Of a stretch of 41,190 nucleotides of DNA, positions 1 to 7,695 are shown one piece after another. Numbering within the stretch: position 1 is the stretch's first letter; every line of letters starts with the position of its first letter. A program made the position numbers and the translations under genes. The notes under the pieces are model-generated. The model worked only from the letters and a program-made list of their open reading frames with translations. It was not told the origin of the DNA and ran no database searches. The stretch is from NCBI GenBank assembly GCA_017460665.1, contig JAFUAO010000086.1, positions 1-41,190 on the forward strand, given 5' to 3'. The DNA comes from Ruminococcus sp. Lineage in GTDB: Bacteria; Bacillota; Clostridia; Oscillospirales; Ruminococcaceae.

Positions 1-78
1 ATACCTGCTTTCTGAAAAGATTTGTAATGTTTCCGCTCAGGAGCTTATTAAAATTCATTTTGGTTAGTGACACGAACG

Positions 79-110
79 CTGCTGTGAACACACAGCAGGT
101 ACAACCTGCT
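79..110 (+). other. Two mutually exclusive hairpins in the element's noncoding leader
   Basis: CTGCTGTG (79-86) pairs with CACAGCAG (91-98) over a 4-nt loop. AGCAGG (94-99) pairs with CCTGCT (105-110) over a 5-nt loop. Both structures use bases 94-98, so only one can form at a time. This could be an attenuator-like switch or part of a transfer origin. No T-run follows either hairpin, so a simple terminator is unlikely. Confidence 0.4.
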
Positions 111-123
111 TAATCGAATCTGA

Positions 124-202
124 TAATAAGAAGGCGGCTGAAGCTTTCATAAACGAACGCTAAGTTCCAAGGAGTTGCCGTCAGTCCATTACCTTCTTAT
201 TA
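124..202. repeat. 11-bp perfect inverted repeat upstream of the first element gene
   Basis: TAATAAGAAGG at 124-134 is exactly inverted as CCTTCTTATTA at 192-202, 57 nt apart. The right arm overlaps the -10 element proposed at 198-203. It may be a protein-binding site, part of an oriT, or a long-range RNA stem. A second, weaker pair (AGCATAG 213-219 with CTATGCT 248-254) lies in the expected 5' leader. Confidence 0.35.
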
Positions 203-203
203 T
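175..203 (+). promoter_or_regulatory. Promoter of the element protein at 279
   Basis: TTGCCG at 175-180 and TATTAT at 198-203 are separated by exactly 17 bp. This predicts a start point near 210 and a leader of about 70 nt before the gene at 279. Confidence 0.45.
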
Positions 204-278
204 ACAAAAATAAGCATAGCCTGTCACCACTGAGTCAGCAGTTAAGACTATGCTAATATTGTACCAAAGGAATTGAAT

Positions 279-1013
279 ATGAGCTTACCAAGAAACGAGG
301 ACGAGCAGCCGACCGAGCAGAAGTCCTCACAGGAAACATTCTATCCGTTTACACGGGAGTTTCTGAAAAAACAAGTACAGAAGAAACACCAAAGACAGAA
401 AGCCGCATCTATATCACAGGAAAGGGCGGAACAGGAGGACACGAGTATGGCGGAAGTGGAGAAGAGTCTGCCGCAGGGACTGGACGAAATTTCGGCGGCG
501 GTATGCCGTCTGGCGAAGCAGAGCGGAGCAAACACGGAGGAAGCCAAGAAGGACGAAAGAGTTCTGGTGATGGCATCGGCGGTACTGGAGATGTCCCGAC
601 TTTTGCGGAGCTTTTCGCAGACTATGAACGCCGAAATGGTGAGCCTGAACGAAAAGGCAAGTCAAAACCTGAACCTGCAAGAGCAGTACGCAAAAAGCGT
701 GGACGAGGTGACACATCAAGCGGTAGGTAATATTTATCATCAGGTCAAGGAACAGGAGAAAGAAGCGATCAACGTGCTTATGCAGTATGTTGAAGCGAAC
801 AGCGACCAGATGGAAAAGGACATTACAGCTTGTACGGAAAGCGTAAAGTCTGCAACTAAAGCTGCTGAAAATGCTTCGGCAAAAATTGCAAAATCGTTGG
901 AGCGTTTCCGTAGGGTCAAAACTTTCAGGGACTTACTCTACTACTCCGCACCTGTTCTTGTGGCGGTAGATATTATTCTCCGAGTAGTCGCTTTAGCGGC
1001 TCACATTCCATAA
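279..1013 (+). CDS. Mobile-element protein with coiled-coil-like body and C-terminal membrane anchor
   Basis: 244 aa from the ATG at 279, chosen over a TTG two codons earlier because AAAGGA lies at a good distance. The first 60 residues are highly charged and Gln-rich, as in a disordered tail. Residues 75-205 are rich in Ala, Glu, Lys and Gln and look like long helices or a coiled coil. The last 25 residues are hydrophobic and form one membrane segment, giving a probable C-terminally anchored protein facing the cytoplasm. I recognise no catalytic motif. Position and composition resemble accessory proteins beside mobilization genes, but the function is unknown. Its 3' end overlaps the convergent ATPase gene by 41 bp. 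Confidence 0.7.
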   Translation: MSLPRNEDEQPTEQKSSQETFYPFTREFLKKQVQKKHQRQKAASISQERAEQEDTSMAEVEKSLPQGLDEISAAVCRLAKQSGANTEEAKKDERVLVMASAVLEMSRLLRSFSQTMNAEMVSLNEKASQNLNLQEQYAKSVDEVTHQAVGNIYHQVKEQEKEAINVLMQYVEANSDQMEKDITACTESVKSATKAAENASAKIAKSLERFRRVKTFRDLLYYSAPVLVAVDIILRVVALAAHIP

Positions 1014-3273
1014 TATTGTTATGGGCATTTGGGGTGTAGCTTTGAAGCTCCGCAGCTCTTGTATGTACAAAGTCGGAGTCTTTACCATAAAGGTCAATGA
1101 AAATGCGAAACGCACTCACAAGCTCATTCCCCGCCGATGAATCATTCAGGCAGAGATGATACAGACCGAGGGAATAAATGCAGTCGGCATATACTTCGGT
1201 ATCTTGTAAGCCGTACTCCTGCAATGACTTTTCGGCAGAGGAAACTTGTGAGATTGCTTCATCAGTACGCCCAAGCGAAAACAGCAGATCGGCATAATTG
1301 ATGATCGCACGATACTTATCAAAATAAAATGTTCCGTCACCGTCAAGCTGATCGAACAGGGCAATTCCAATCTGCATAGCATTTAACGCTTCTTCTTTTC
1401 GGTCAGCGAGGTTCAGATAATAGCCGTAGGTGTTCACGGTATTTGCTTGTAATAGAATATCATCGCAGTCCCGTGAACGCTTTACGGCTTGCTCCTGATA
1501 TTCAAGTGCTTTGTTCAGATTGCCCTGCAACATTTCAAATGAAGCGGCATCGGATAAATACAGCGTGGACTGTTTTGCATCGCTGCTATGATGTAACCCT
1601 TTTTCCTGAGTAATCAGAAATCCGGTATAATAACTAATCCCGAAACGCTCCGAGAATTTATAGCAATCATGGAGGAAAGGGGCATAATCATCGAAATCCT
1701 TGAAATCTATATCTGTAATTGCGAAGCTGATAATATCGTGCATCTTCTCGCTGTCAATTTCCATATCAAAAGCTTCATTCACACAGATTGCACGAATGGA
1801 CTCAATCAATGCAGAACAATTTTCACTGTCAGGTTTAAGCTCAGCCTTCACAAGAGTATGGATAAGTGATTGAAGCGTGATTGTGCCATTATCGTATTCC
1901 TGTATCAAGCCGACCTCAATCAAATCCTCGATGATTACCATGTTACGCAAGCCCATTAGATTTGCAATGAAGTCCTTGCGAATACCGTCATAAGGAGCAA
2001 CAATCATCATCTGCAAAATGTTCTGATGCCGTTCGGGAAGCCCGATCAGGTCAAAAAGGTCTTTGATGTGATCGTAATAGGTTTTCTTTCTTGAATGCTT
2101 ATCTTTGGTGGCGGCAAACCGTTCGGCAATATACCTGAAACCGCCGTACAGTTTTCTTGACAGCGTTTTTGGTGTGTACAAGCCCTTATTCATCAATCTT
2201 GCACACAATTCAATGCAGTATGTATGATTTCCAATCTCCGAAAGAATATGAATTAGTGCATCCCTGTCACTATTCTGATATGGATAGAATTTGCTAATAA
2301 GCTCCAATGAAATATTGAATGAACGAAACTCTTTCAATTCATAAGTGCAAAGCTCATCATATTTCATGTGCGATGTAAAAATAACAGTGCAGCTCAAATC
2401 AAGTAAATCATAAAAACATTCATCATCTTCGGGAGTAGCATTGAAGTTATCAATTATCAGTAAAACGCCTTTACCGAGTGAGGACAGCAATTCAAGGTTA
2501 TTCTGATAGCGAGTATCCATATCGACAACAGGATCATTGAGGACATTTGCAATGATAGTTTTCAAGCTGTCCTTGTAGAAATAATATCCGAAATGAGCAT
2601 ATTCAGACTTGTGCTTTTGAGCATACGCACGAATAAGCTCGCTCTTTCCAATTCCTGCAAAGCCCGTGATGATAACTGTAGAATTATTCTGTACAAGCGA
2701 GTGCAGCTCGTCCAATTCATCATCACGACCGCAGAAATGCCGACAAGGAGCAACATACTCACTGTTTGCAAATAAGGCATCGTTCACAGGCGCAAGAGGA
2801 TTGGAATAGGACATAGCAATATAGCCGTTATCGCTCTTTGTGTATTGGCGAGTAACAGCAATATATACCGCTTCATAAATGATGTTTGTAAGTGCTGTAT
2901 CGTCCGTATAAGTCGGCTTGCATGAGCTGCAAATCTGCTTGCGATACTCCACGGAAAGCGTTTCATCATACTTTATAAGCTGATAGATTTCCTTGTAAGT
3001 ATTGGGCTTATCAAAGATATATTGGAGCAACTCCTTTATATCTTTACATAAAACAGAACGATCAGCATTCAGATAAAATTCACTCATTTCAGGAGCAACA
3101 CGGATTATGCCCTTATGCAGTTTCGTAGCAATCGGGCGGTCAAATTCATACACGCTTGTTTCCGCAAGATACGAGCCGAAAAGGATATTCAGAAGATTGT
3201 TATAATACATCGTAACCGATGAACCCATATTATTTATCAGTATATCGGTCACATTCTGAAAATCACACTGCAT
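973..3273 (-). CDS. STAND/NB-ARC-type ATPase with C-terminal helical (TPR-like) repeats
   Basis: 766 aa. The N-terminal 175 residues are an unrecognised domain and may be the effector. A motif CGRDDELDEL at 181-190 precedes the P-loop GFAGIGKS (204-211), the usual STAND layout. Walker B is LLIIDNFN (271-278), followed by a winged-helix-like stretch. Helical pairs resembling TPRs fill the last 250 residues (for example around 'LEYQEQAVKRSRDC'). STAND proteins switch on by nucleotide-driven oligomerisation after sensing a ligand with their repeats, and many act in phage defence or regulation. It is AT-richer than the chromosomal genes, reverse to its neighbours, and has its own promoter, so it looks like inserted cargo. 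AGGAG precedes the ATG by 9 nt. A defence role is inference. Confidence 0.75.
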   Translation of the reverse strand: MQCDFQNVTDILINNMGSSVTMYYNNLLNILFGSYLAETSVYEFDRPIATKLHKGIIRVAPEMSEFYLNADRSVLCKDIKELLQYIFDKPNTYKEIYQLIKYDETLSVEYRKQICSSCKPTYTDDTALTNIIYEAVYIAVTRQYTKSDNGYIAMSYSNPLAPVNDALFANSEYVAPCRHFCGRDDELDELHSLVQNNSTVIITGFAGIGKSELIRAYAQKHKSEYAHFGYYFYKDSLKTIIANVLNDPVVDMDTRYQNNLELLSSLGKGVLLIIDNFNATPEDDECFYDLLDLSCTVIFTSHMKYDELCTYELKEFRSFNISLELISKFYPYQNSDRDALIHILSEIGNHTYCIELCARLMNKGLYTPKTLSRKLYGGFRYIAERFAATKDKHSRKKTYYDHIKDLFDLIGLPERHQNILQMMIVAPYDGIRKDFIANLMGLRNMVIIEDLIEVGLIQEYDNGTITLQSLIHTLVKAELKPDSENCSALIESIRAICVNEAFDMEIDSEKMHDIISFAITDIDFKDFDDYAPFLHDCYKFSERFGISYYTGFLITQEKGLHHSSDAKQSTLYLSDAASFEMLQGNLNKALEYQEQAVKRSRDCDDILLQANTVNTYGYYLNLADRKEEALNAMQIGIALFDQLDGDGTFYFDKYRAIINYADLLFSLGRTDEAISQVSSAEKSLQEYGLQDTEVYADCIYSLGLYHLCLNDSSAGNELVSAFRIFIDLYGKDSDFVHTRAAELQSYTPNAHNNIMECEPLKRLLGE

Positions 3274-3309
3274 AGCCTTTCGCTCCTATCACATAAATTC
3301 TCAAGATAT

Positions 3310-3338
3310 ATTATAGCACAAAAAGCTATATCTTTCAA
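3310..3338 (-). promoter_or_regulatory. Promoter of the STAND ATPase gene
   Basis: On the reverse strand TTGAAA (3338-3333), a 17-bp spacer and TATAAT (3315-3310) preceded by TGC (extended -10). It points at the gene starting at 3273 and overlaps an imperfect inverted repeat (AAGATATA/TATATCTT). Confidence 0.65.
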
Positions 3339-3357
3339 GTAGTCAGGAGGTTATTTT

Positions 3358-3942
3358 ATGACGATTTTTGAGGATGTAAAAGAACTTGTCGATGTACCGA
3401 CAGCCGCCCGTCATTATGGGGTAGAGGTGAACCGCAGTAATATGGCGATATGCCCGTTTCATAATGAACACACACCCTCTATGAAGCTCTACAAAAAGAA
3501 TTATCATTGCTTTGGTTGTCAGGCACACGGCGATGTTATTAGGCTTGTACAGGAGCTTTTCGGGCTTATGCCAATTGAAGCTGTTAAGCAGATCAATTCC
3601 GATTTTTCACTCGGTCTTGATGTGGACAAGCCGCCCGACAGAGCAGATATAGACCGTATAACCCGACAAAGGCAGGAGCGTGAAGCCTACACAATATGGG
3701 AAAATCATTCTTTTAAGGTACTGAATGATTACCTGTGGCTTATGCGTGATTTTGCCGAGCGGTACGCTCCGCAGAGTATGGACGATACGCCCGATGAACG
3801 CTTTGTGTATAGTCAGCACCATTTGGGCTATGCGGAGTATCTTGCAGATGAATTTCTGCTTGCAGACAAAGAAGAAAAGTTATCAATGAAAAAGGAGATA
3901 GAACACATTGAGCGAGAAACAGAAAGACTTAAAAGAAGCTGA
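3358..3942 (+). CDS. CHC2 zinc-finger DNA primase domain protein
   Basis: 194 aa. C32 and H35 (CPFH) with C51 and C54 (CFGC) form the CHC2 zinc-binding motif of DnaG-type primases, which recognises template DNA. The protein ends soon after this module and a charged helical tail. It lacks the TOPRIM catalytic core, so it cannot be a full primase alone and probably works with the helicase encoded next, whose start lies 35 bp inside this gene. AGGAGG lies upstream of the ATG. This split primase/helicase arrangement is common in mobilizable transposons and ICEs, where it supports replication of the excised circle. Confidence 0.85.
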   Translation: MTIFEDVKELVDVPTAARHYGVEVNRSNMAICPFHNEHTPSMKLYKKNYHCFGCQAHGDVIRLVQELFGLMPIEAVKQINSDFSLGLDVDKPPDRADIDRITRQRQEREAYTIWENHSFKVLNDYLWLMRDFAERYAPQSMDDTPDERFVYSQHHLGYAEYLADEFLLADKEEKLSMKKEIEHIERETERLKRS

Positions 3943-5332
3943 ACAGGAAGTCACCGAGGAAATCGCTGATACAGTTTCCGAAGTGGTTGACGAGCCTGCA
4001 TCAGAGTCGCCACCCGAAAAGAAAAAGAAAGAGCGTGTGCTGCCCGACTGGATGCTTGACAAGACCACCGTCAACGAGCTGAAATTCTGCAAATATTTCG
4101 TGGAGAAGCACCCGTTGAAGTGTATCAAGGGACGGTTCTTTGATTATGACGGACTTGTAGATGAGAATGCACTCGGCAATGAGATCTACCGTATGCTCCG
4201 TCAGGGCGTTTGGATCGGACTTTCCAAAAAGGTAACGCTGATTATGGAAACGCTTCGGCATTACTGTTACAGTGAGCCGTTGCAGCCCGATACGAAGTAC
4301 ATACATCTGCTTAATGGCAAGCTCGACCTGAACGGCAACTTCTATCCGCACAAGGAATTTTGTGCGAACAGACTGAATGTATGGTATGATCCTGAGATAT
4401 GGAATCGTCCTGCATACTATCCCGAATTGTTCCTCAAATTCCTGTTGGAGCTTCTCACCCCTGATGATGTAACGACCTTGCAGGAATACCTCGGCTATCT
4501 GCTGATACCGTCCACCAAAGGGCAGAAGATGATGTTTATCATCGGTCAGGGCGGCGAGGGCAAGTCAAGAATTGCGATCGTACTCCGCGAGATTTTCGGG
4601 GATAGTATGATCACGGGCAATTTTCAGCGCATCGAAAATGACCGTTTCTTCCGCTACAATCTGAAAGACAAGCTGCTCATGGTAGATGATGATATGCAGA
4701 TGTCGGCACTTCCAAGCACAGGCTACATCAAAAACCTTGTGACCGCCGAGATACCGATCGATGTCGAAGCCAAAGGCAAGCAGAGCGAACAGGCATTGCT
4801 TTATACAAGGCTCTTGTGTTTCGGCAACGAAAGTCCAAAGGCACTATACGACAAGAGCAAGGGCTTTTCACGCCGTATGATTATCCTCACCACCCTGCCG
4901 CCGCCAGAAAACCGAGTTGTTGACCCACATATTGCCGACAAGTTTATCGCAGAGAAAGACAAGATATTCTGTTGGATGTATGACGGGCTGCGGCGGCTGA
5001 TTGCTAACAACTTCCGCTTTACGATCTCCGACAAGGCGAAGCTCAATGTTAAGGAAACAATGCAGGATAGCTGTAATATTCCTGAATTTCTTGCAGACGG
5101 CAGCCGTGTCACTTATGGGGAAAAGCTGTGTGTGACCTCATCGGCACTTTATGACAGCTACAACCGTTGGTGTGACGATAACGCACTTACCGCCTTGAAG
5201 CGTGAGACTTTTATTTCGTGGATAAAGCAGAATGAGGACAAGCTGAATGTGCATTATTCCACGAATATCGCATCGGGCGGAAAGAATGTCAGAGGGTTCA
5301 AAGGTATTGCCCTGACACTCAGCTATCAATAA
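3908..5332 (+). CDS. D5/P4-family primase-helicase (SF3 ATPase)
   Basis: 474 aa. The start is TTG at 3908, because AAAAAGGAG lies about 9 nt upstream inside the previous gene and no in-frame ATG has a better site. The first 45 residues are acidic then Lys-rich. A D5-N-like region precedes the SF3 helicase core, with Walker A GQGGEGKS (213-220) and Walker B-type LLMVDDD about 60 residues later. A C-terminal winged-helix-like segment follows. The family unwinds DNA as hexameric rings for phage P4-like and plasmid replication. With the overlapping CHC2 gene it forms a replication unit, and the cluster of GGCGTAT repeats directly downstream is a candidate origin for it. Confidence 0.85.
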   Translation: MSEKQKDLKEAEQEVTEEIADTVSEVVDEPASESPPEKKKKERVLPDWMLDKTTVNELKFCKYFVEKHPLKCIKGRFFDYDGLVDENALGNEIYRMLRQGVWIGLSKKVTLIMETLRHYCYSEPLQPDTKYIHLLNGKLDLNGNFYPHKEFCANRLNVWYDPEIWNRPAYYPELFLKFLLELLTPDDVTTLQEYLGYLLIPSTKGQKMMFIIGQGGEGKSRIAIVLREIFGDSMITGNFQRIENDRFFRYNLKDKLLMVDDDMQMSALPSTGYIKNLVTAEIPIDVEAKGKQSEQALLYTRLLCFGNESPKALYDKSKGFSRRMIILTTLPPPENRVVDPHIADKFIAEKDKIFCWMYDGLRRLIANNFRFTISDKAKLNVKETMQDSCNIPEFLADGSRVTYGEKLCVTSSALYDSYNRWCDDNALTALKRETFISWIKQNEDKLNVHYSTNIASGGKNVRGFKGIALTLSYQ

Positions 5333-5354
5333 CTAAACGCCAACACACAAAAAC

Positions 5355-5515
5355 GGCGTATAGGTGTATAAATCCCATAGAATTGAGAAAAACAGCGTAT
5401 TCTAAAGGCGTATGCCATACGGCAAGGCGTATATTTCATACGCCATTAGAAGCACCATACGCCTTATGTATACGCCAAAAATACCGAAACACAGCCAAAT
5501 ATACGCCTATACGCC
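5355..5515. repeat. Iteron cluster GGCGTAT/ATACGCC, candidate replication origin
   Basis: Eight exact copies of a 7-mer occur in 161 bp. Forward GGCGTAT is at 5355, 5407 and 5426. Reverse ATACGCC is at 5438, 5457, 5470, 5501 and 5509. A near copy AGCGTAT is at 5394. The forward copies lie left and the reverse copies right, so the block is roughly dyad-symmetric around 5435. The 5333-5561 stretch has no gene. P4-type helicases bind iterons at ori/crr sites, so this is a likely origin or regulator-binding region. No experimental link is known to me. Confidence 0.65.
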
Positions 5516-5561
5516 ATTATGACAAGTTGTTATCCTATATAGAGAGAAAAAGGAGACAGAC

Positions 5562-5747
5562 ATGAAAACAACAAACGCAAAGGAACTGAACGAGAAGTTT
5601 AAGGACTGTCCGACACAGACAACAGAGATAGAGATCGAGGGCAGAAAGTACATCGTTATCAGCCACTTCACAGGGCAGAAAGACCTTGATGATGTGGTTT
5701 ACAAGAACGCTTACAATCAGGCTATGATCGAGCTTCTCCACGCCTGA
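5562..5747 (+). CDS. TnpW-like small transposon protein
   Basis: 61 aa, with AAAAGGAGACAGAC before the ATG. The sequence (central IEIEGRKYIVISHF, C-terminal NAYNQAMIELLHA) resembles the small transposon-encoded TnpW family found just ahead of TnpX-type recombinases in Tn4451-like elements. The role of this family is not established to my knowledge. The gene lies between the iteron block and the recombinase, about 110 bp upstream of the latter. Confidence 0.7.
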   Translation: MKTTNAKELNEKFKDCPTQTTEIEIEGRKYIVISHFTGQKDLDDVVYKNAYNQAMIELLHA

Positions 5748-5776
5748 TATAAAAATGCAGAACAAAAGAAAAATAT

Positions 5777-5847
5777 CTCCCAAAGGGCTGGACTCTTATC
5801 TGAAATTATGCTATAATAGTATATATCGAAAGTAGCTGCTTTGGGAG
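5777..5847. repeat. 9-bp inverted repeat flanking the recombinase promoter
   Basis: CTCCCAAAG (5777-5785) is exactly inverted as CTTTGGGAG (5839-5847). The arms bracket the promoter, and the right arm ends just before the ribosome binding site. It could be an operator for autoregulation or a recombinase-binding arm. Confidence 0.4.
5789..5817 (+). promoter_or_regulatory. Promoter of the serine recombinase gene
   Basis: TGGACT (5789-5794), a 17-bp spacer, and TATAAT (5812-5817) preceded by TGC, an extended -10. The predicted start point near 5824 gives a leader of about 36 nt. Confidence 0.6.
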
Positions 5848-5859
5848 AAAGGAGTATAT

Positions 5860-7494
5860 ATGTTACCAAAGCAGACAGATTACAAGGTAGGGATTTATTT
5901 AAGGCTCTCAAAGGACGATGAGAGACAGGGCGAATCCCTCTCCATTGAAAACCAAAGAAAAATGCTCACGGACTATGTGAGTGAACAGGGCTGGACACTC
6001 TATGACGAGTATGTTGATGACGGCTACAGCGGCACCGACTTCAATAGACCGTCTGTACAGCGTTTGCTTGACGATGCCAAAACCGGCAAGATAAACCTTA
6101 TTATCTGTAAGGATTTAAGTCGTTTCGGACGGAATTACATCATGGTCGGTCAATACACGGACTACATATTTCCAATGTATGGTATCCGTTTCATCGCACT
6201 CACAGAAAATGTAGACACAGCTAATTCCGAGAGTGCAGGAATGGACATGATGCCGATAATGAACATTTTTAATGAGTGGCACAGCGCCAATACTTCCAAG
6301 AAGTTAAGAGCAGTTCACGCTTCGGGAGCTAAAGCAGGAAAGTATTATGCTACCTATTGTGCGTTCGGCTACTTAAAGAGTGATGATGGCAAACGCACCC
6401 CTGTTATTGACCCTTATGCCGCACCGATTGTCCACCGTATCTTTGAAATGAGAGCAAGCGGATATGGCATGAAGAAGATTGCTGATGTGCTGAATAGTGA
6501 ACATATTCCCACACCGATGAATTATCAGTACAAGCGTATTGGCAAGAACGACCCTCATGACTACACACACATTTGGGCGGCTTCTAATGTCAAGCTGATA
6601 CTGAACAATCCGATTTACATCGGCACGTTAGCACAGCACCGTTCAACTTCTGTTTCCTACAAAAATCACAAAAAGGTACATTATGACCCGTCAGAATGGA
6701 TCGTGATTGAAAACAATCATGAACCGATTGTTCCGAGGGAATTGTGGGATAAGGTGCGTGAGCTTGAAGCATCGGTCAGCCGTGGCAAGCGTGACAAAAA
6801 AGGTGATCTTGCACCGCTTTCGGGATTGCTTTATTGCGATTGCTGCGGTTATAAGATGAGACAGGAATATATCAGAGGAGCAAAAAAACTGAGATATTCA
6901 ACCTACACTTGCGGATTTCATTCCCGTTACGGAAAGGACTACTGCTCAACTCATCGAATTTACACAAGTGTGCTTACGGAACTGATCGTCAAGGATATTC
7001 GTGCAAAGCTACAGCTTATCGTTGATGAGGACAAGGCGAGAAAGCAGTTTCTTGAAAAGAAGTCGGGATTGCATAACGCACAGACCGCCAATGACAAAAA
7101 ACGTAAGCGTGAGATCGAGAAACGCCTTGCAGAGCTTGAAACACTGATACAGAGTGTTTATGAGAATATGGTTCTCGGCAAGGTTGCGGAAGATGTGTGC
7201 ATCGGACTTCTTGACAAATATCAAGCTGAAAAGAAAACTATCCAGTCGGAGCTTACTGCAATTCAGGAAAGTCTTGATACAATCGCACAGGACGAGAATG
7301 ATGTGGACGAGTTTATCCGCCGACTGAAAAAGTATGCAGGATTCGATGAGCTTACCCGTGAAATGGCTCTTGACCTTATTGAGTACATCACCGTTGATGA
7401 ATGCGTTCCAAGGTCTACCGAGCCGAGAACAATTCACATCTACTACAAATTCCTCGATAAACCGCTTAAAAACAAGAATAATGCATTGAAGTAA
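5860..7494 (+). CDS. Large serine recombinase (TnpX-like)
   Basis: 544 aa. The N-terminal resolvase domain has catalytic Ser17 in YLRLSKDD and the downstream SRFGRN motif. A recombinase DNA-binding domain follows at about 165-285. A Cys4 zinc ribbon (LYCDCCGYKM ... CGFHSRYGKDYC) lies at about 325-370, then a coiled coil at about 385-480. The C-terminal end (FDELTREMALDLIEYI) resembles DUF4368. These enzymes excise and insert mobile elements through a Ser-DNA covalent intermediate, often at GA dinucleotides. GAAAGGAG precedes the ATG. As the last element gene it marks the probable element end. All visible domains are complete, so it may be active. Confidence 0.93.
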   Translation: MLPKQTDYKVGIYLRLSKDDERQGESLSIENQRKMLTDYVSEQGWTLYDEYVDDGYSGTDFNRPSVQRLLDDAKTGKINLIICKDLSRFGRNYIMVGQYTDYIFPMYGIRFIALTENVDTANSESAGMDMMPIMNIFNEWHSANTSKKLRAVHASGAKAGKYYATYCAFGYLKSDDGKRTPVIDPYAAPIVHRIFEMRASGYGMKKIADVLNSEHIPTPMNYQYKRIGKNDPHDYTHIWAASNVKLILNNPIYIGTLAQHRSTSVSYKNHKKVHYDPSEWIVIENNHEPIVPRELWDKVRELEASVSRGKRDKKGDLAPLSGLLYCDCCGYKMRQEYIRGAKKLRYSTYTCGFHSRYGKDYCSTHRIYTSVLTELIVKDIRAKLQLIVDEDKARKQFLEKKSGLHNAQTANDKKRKREIEKRLAELETLIQSVYENMVLGKVAEDVCIGLLDKYQAEKKTIQSELTAIQESLDTIAQDENDVDEFIRRLKKYAGFDELTREMALDLIEYITVDECVPRSTEPRTIHIYYKFLDKPLKNKNNALK

Positions 7495-7547
7495 TGCGAT
7501 AAACAATCATATCTCCATTTGTGTGGTCAAATGAAGTTGTCAGTGTA

Positions 7548-7592
7548 AGACCGCCCGGGGTCTGACGGAGGGCAGTACAGGTCCTCCCTCCG
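7548..7592. repeat. Palindromes at the element/chromosome junction
   Basis: AGACC (7548-7552) pairs with GGTCT (7559-7563), and CGGAGGG (7566-7572) with CCCTCCG (7586-7592). The style matches the palindrome array at 11376-11558, suggesting a chromosomal interspersed repeat. The region 7495-7633 has no gene. Confidence 0.45.
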
Positions 7593-7633
7593 CTAAGATG
7601 ATTATACCACTTTTCGCCGGCCAATGCAAACGG

Positions 7634-7662
7634 TTGACAGAACGGGCGGCAAATGCTATAAT
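7634..7662 (+). promoter_or_regulatory. Consensus promoter of the lipoprotein gene
   Basis: TTGACA (7634-7639), exactly 17 bp, TATAAT (7657-7662), with an extended -10 TGC. It lies 34 bp before the chosen ATG, which rules out the longer reading frame starting at 7624. Confidence 0.85.
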
Positions 7663-7695
7663 TGGAGTATATTGCACATACAGAAAGGAACAGCT

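Larger units (their letters stand above)
1..7540. mobile_element. Right-hand part of an integrated mobile element with serine recombinase
   Basis: Mobile-type genes (membrane-anchored element protein, STAND ATPase cargo, CHC2 primase, D5/P4 helicase, TnpW-like protein, large serine recombinase) run from the window edge to 7494. Base composition and gene style change after about 7540, where GC-richer chromosomal genes begin. Large serine recombinases of this type usually sit at one end of their element, so the right boundary is placed between the recombinase stop and the palindromes at 7548. The left end, the relaxase and the att sequence are not visible, so whether this is a mobilizable transposon, an ICE remnant or a phage satellite is open. 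Confidence 0.75.
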
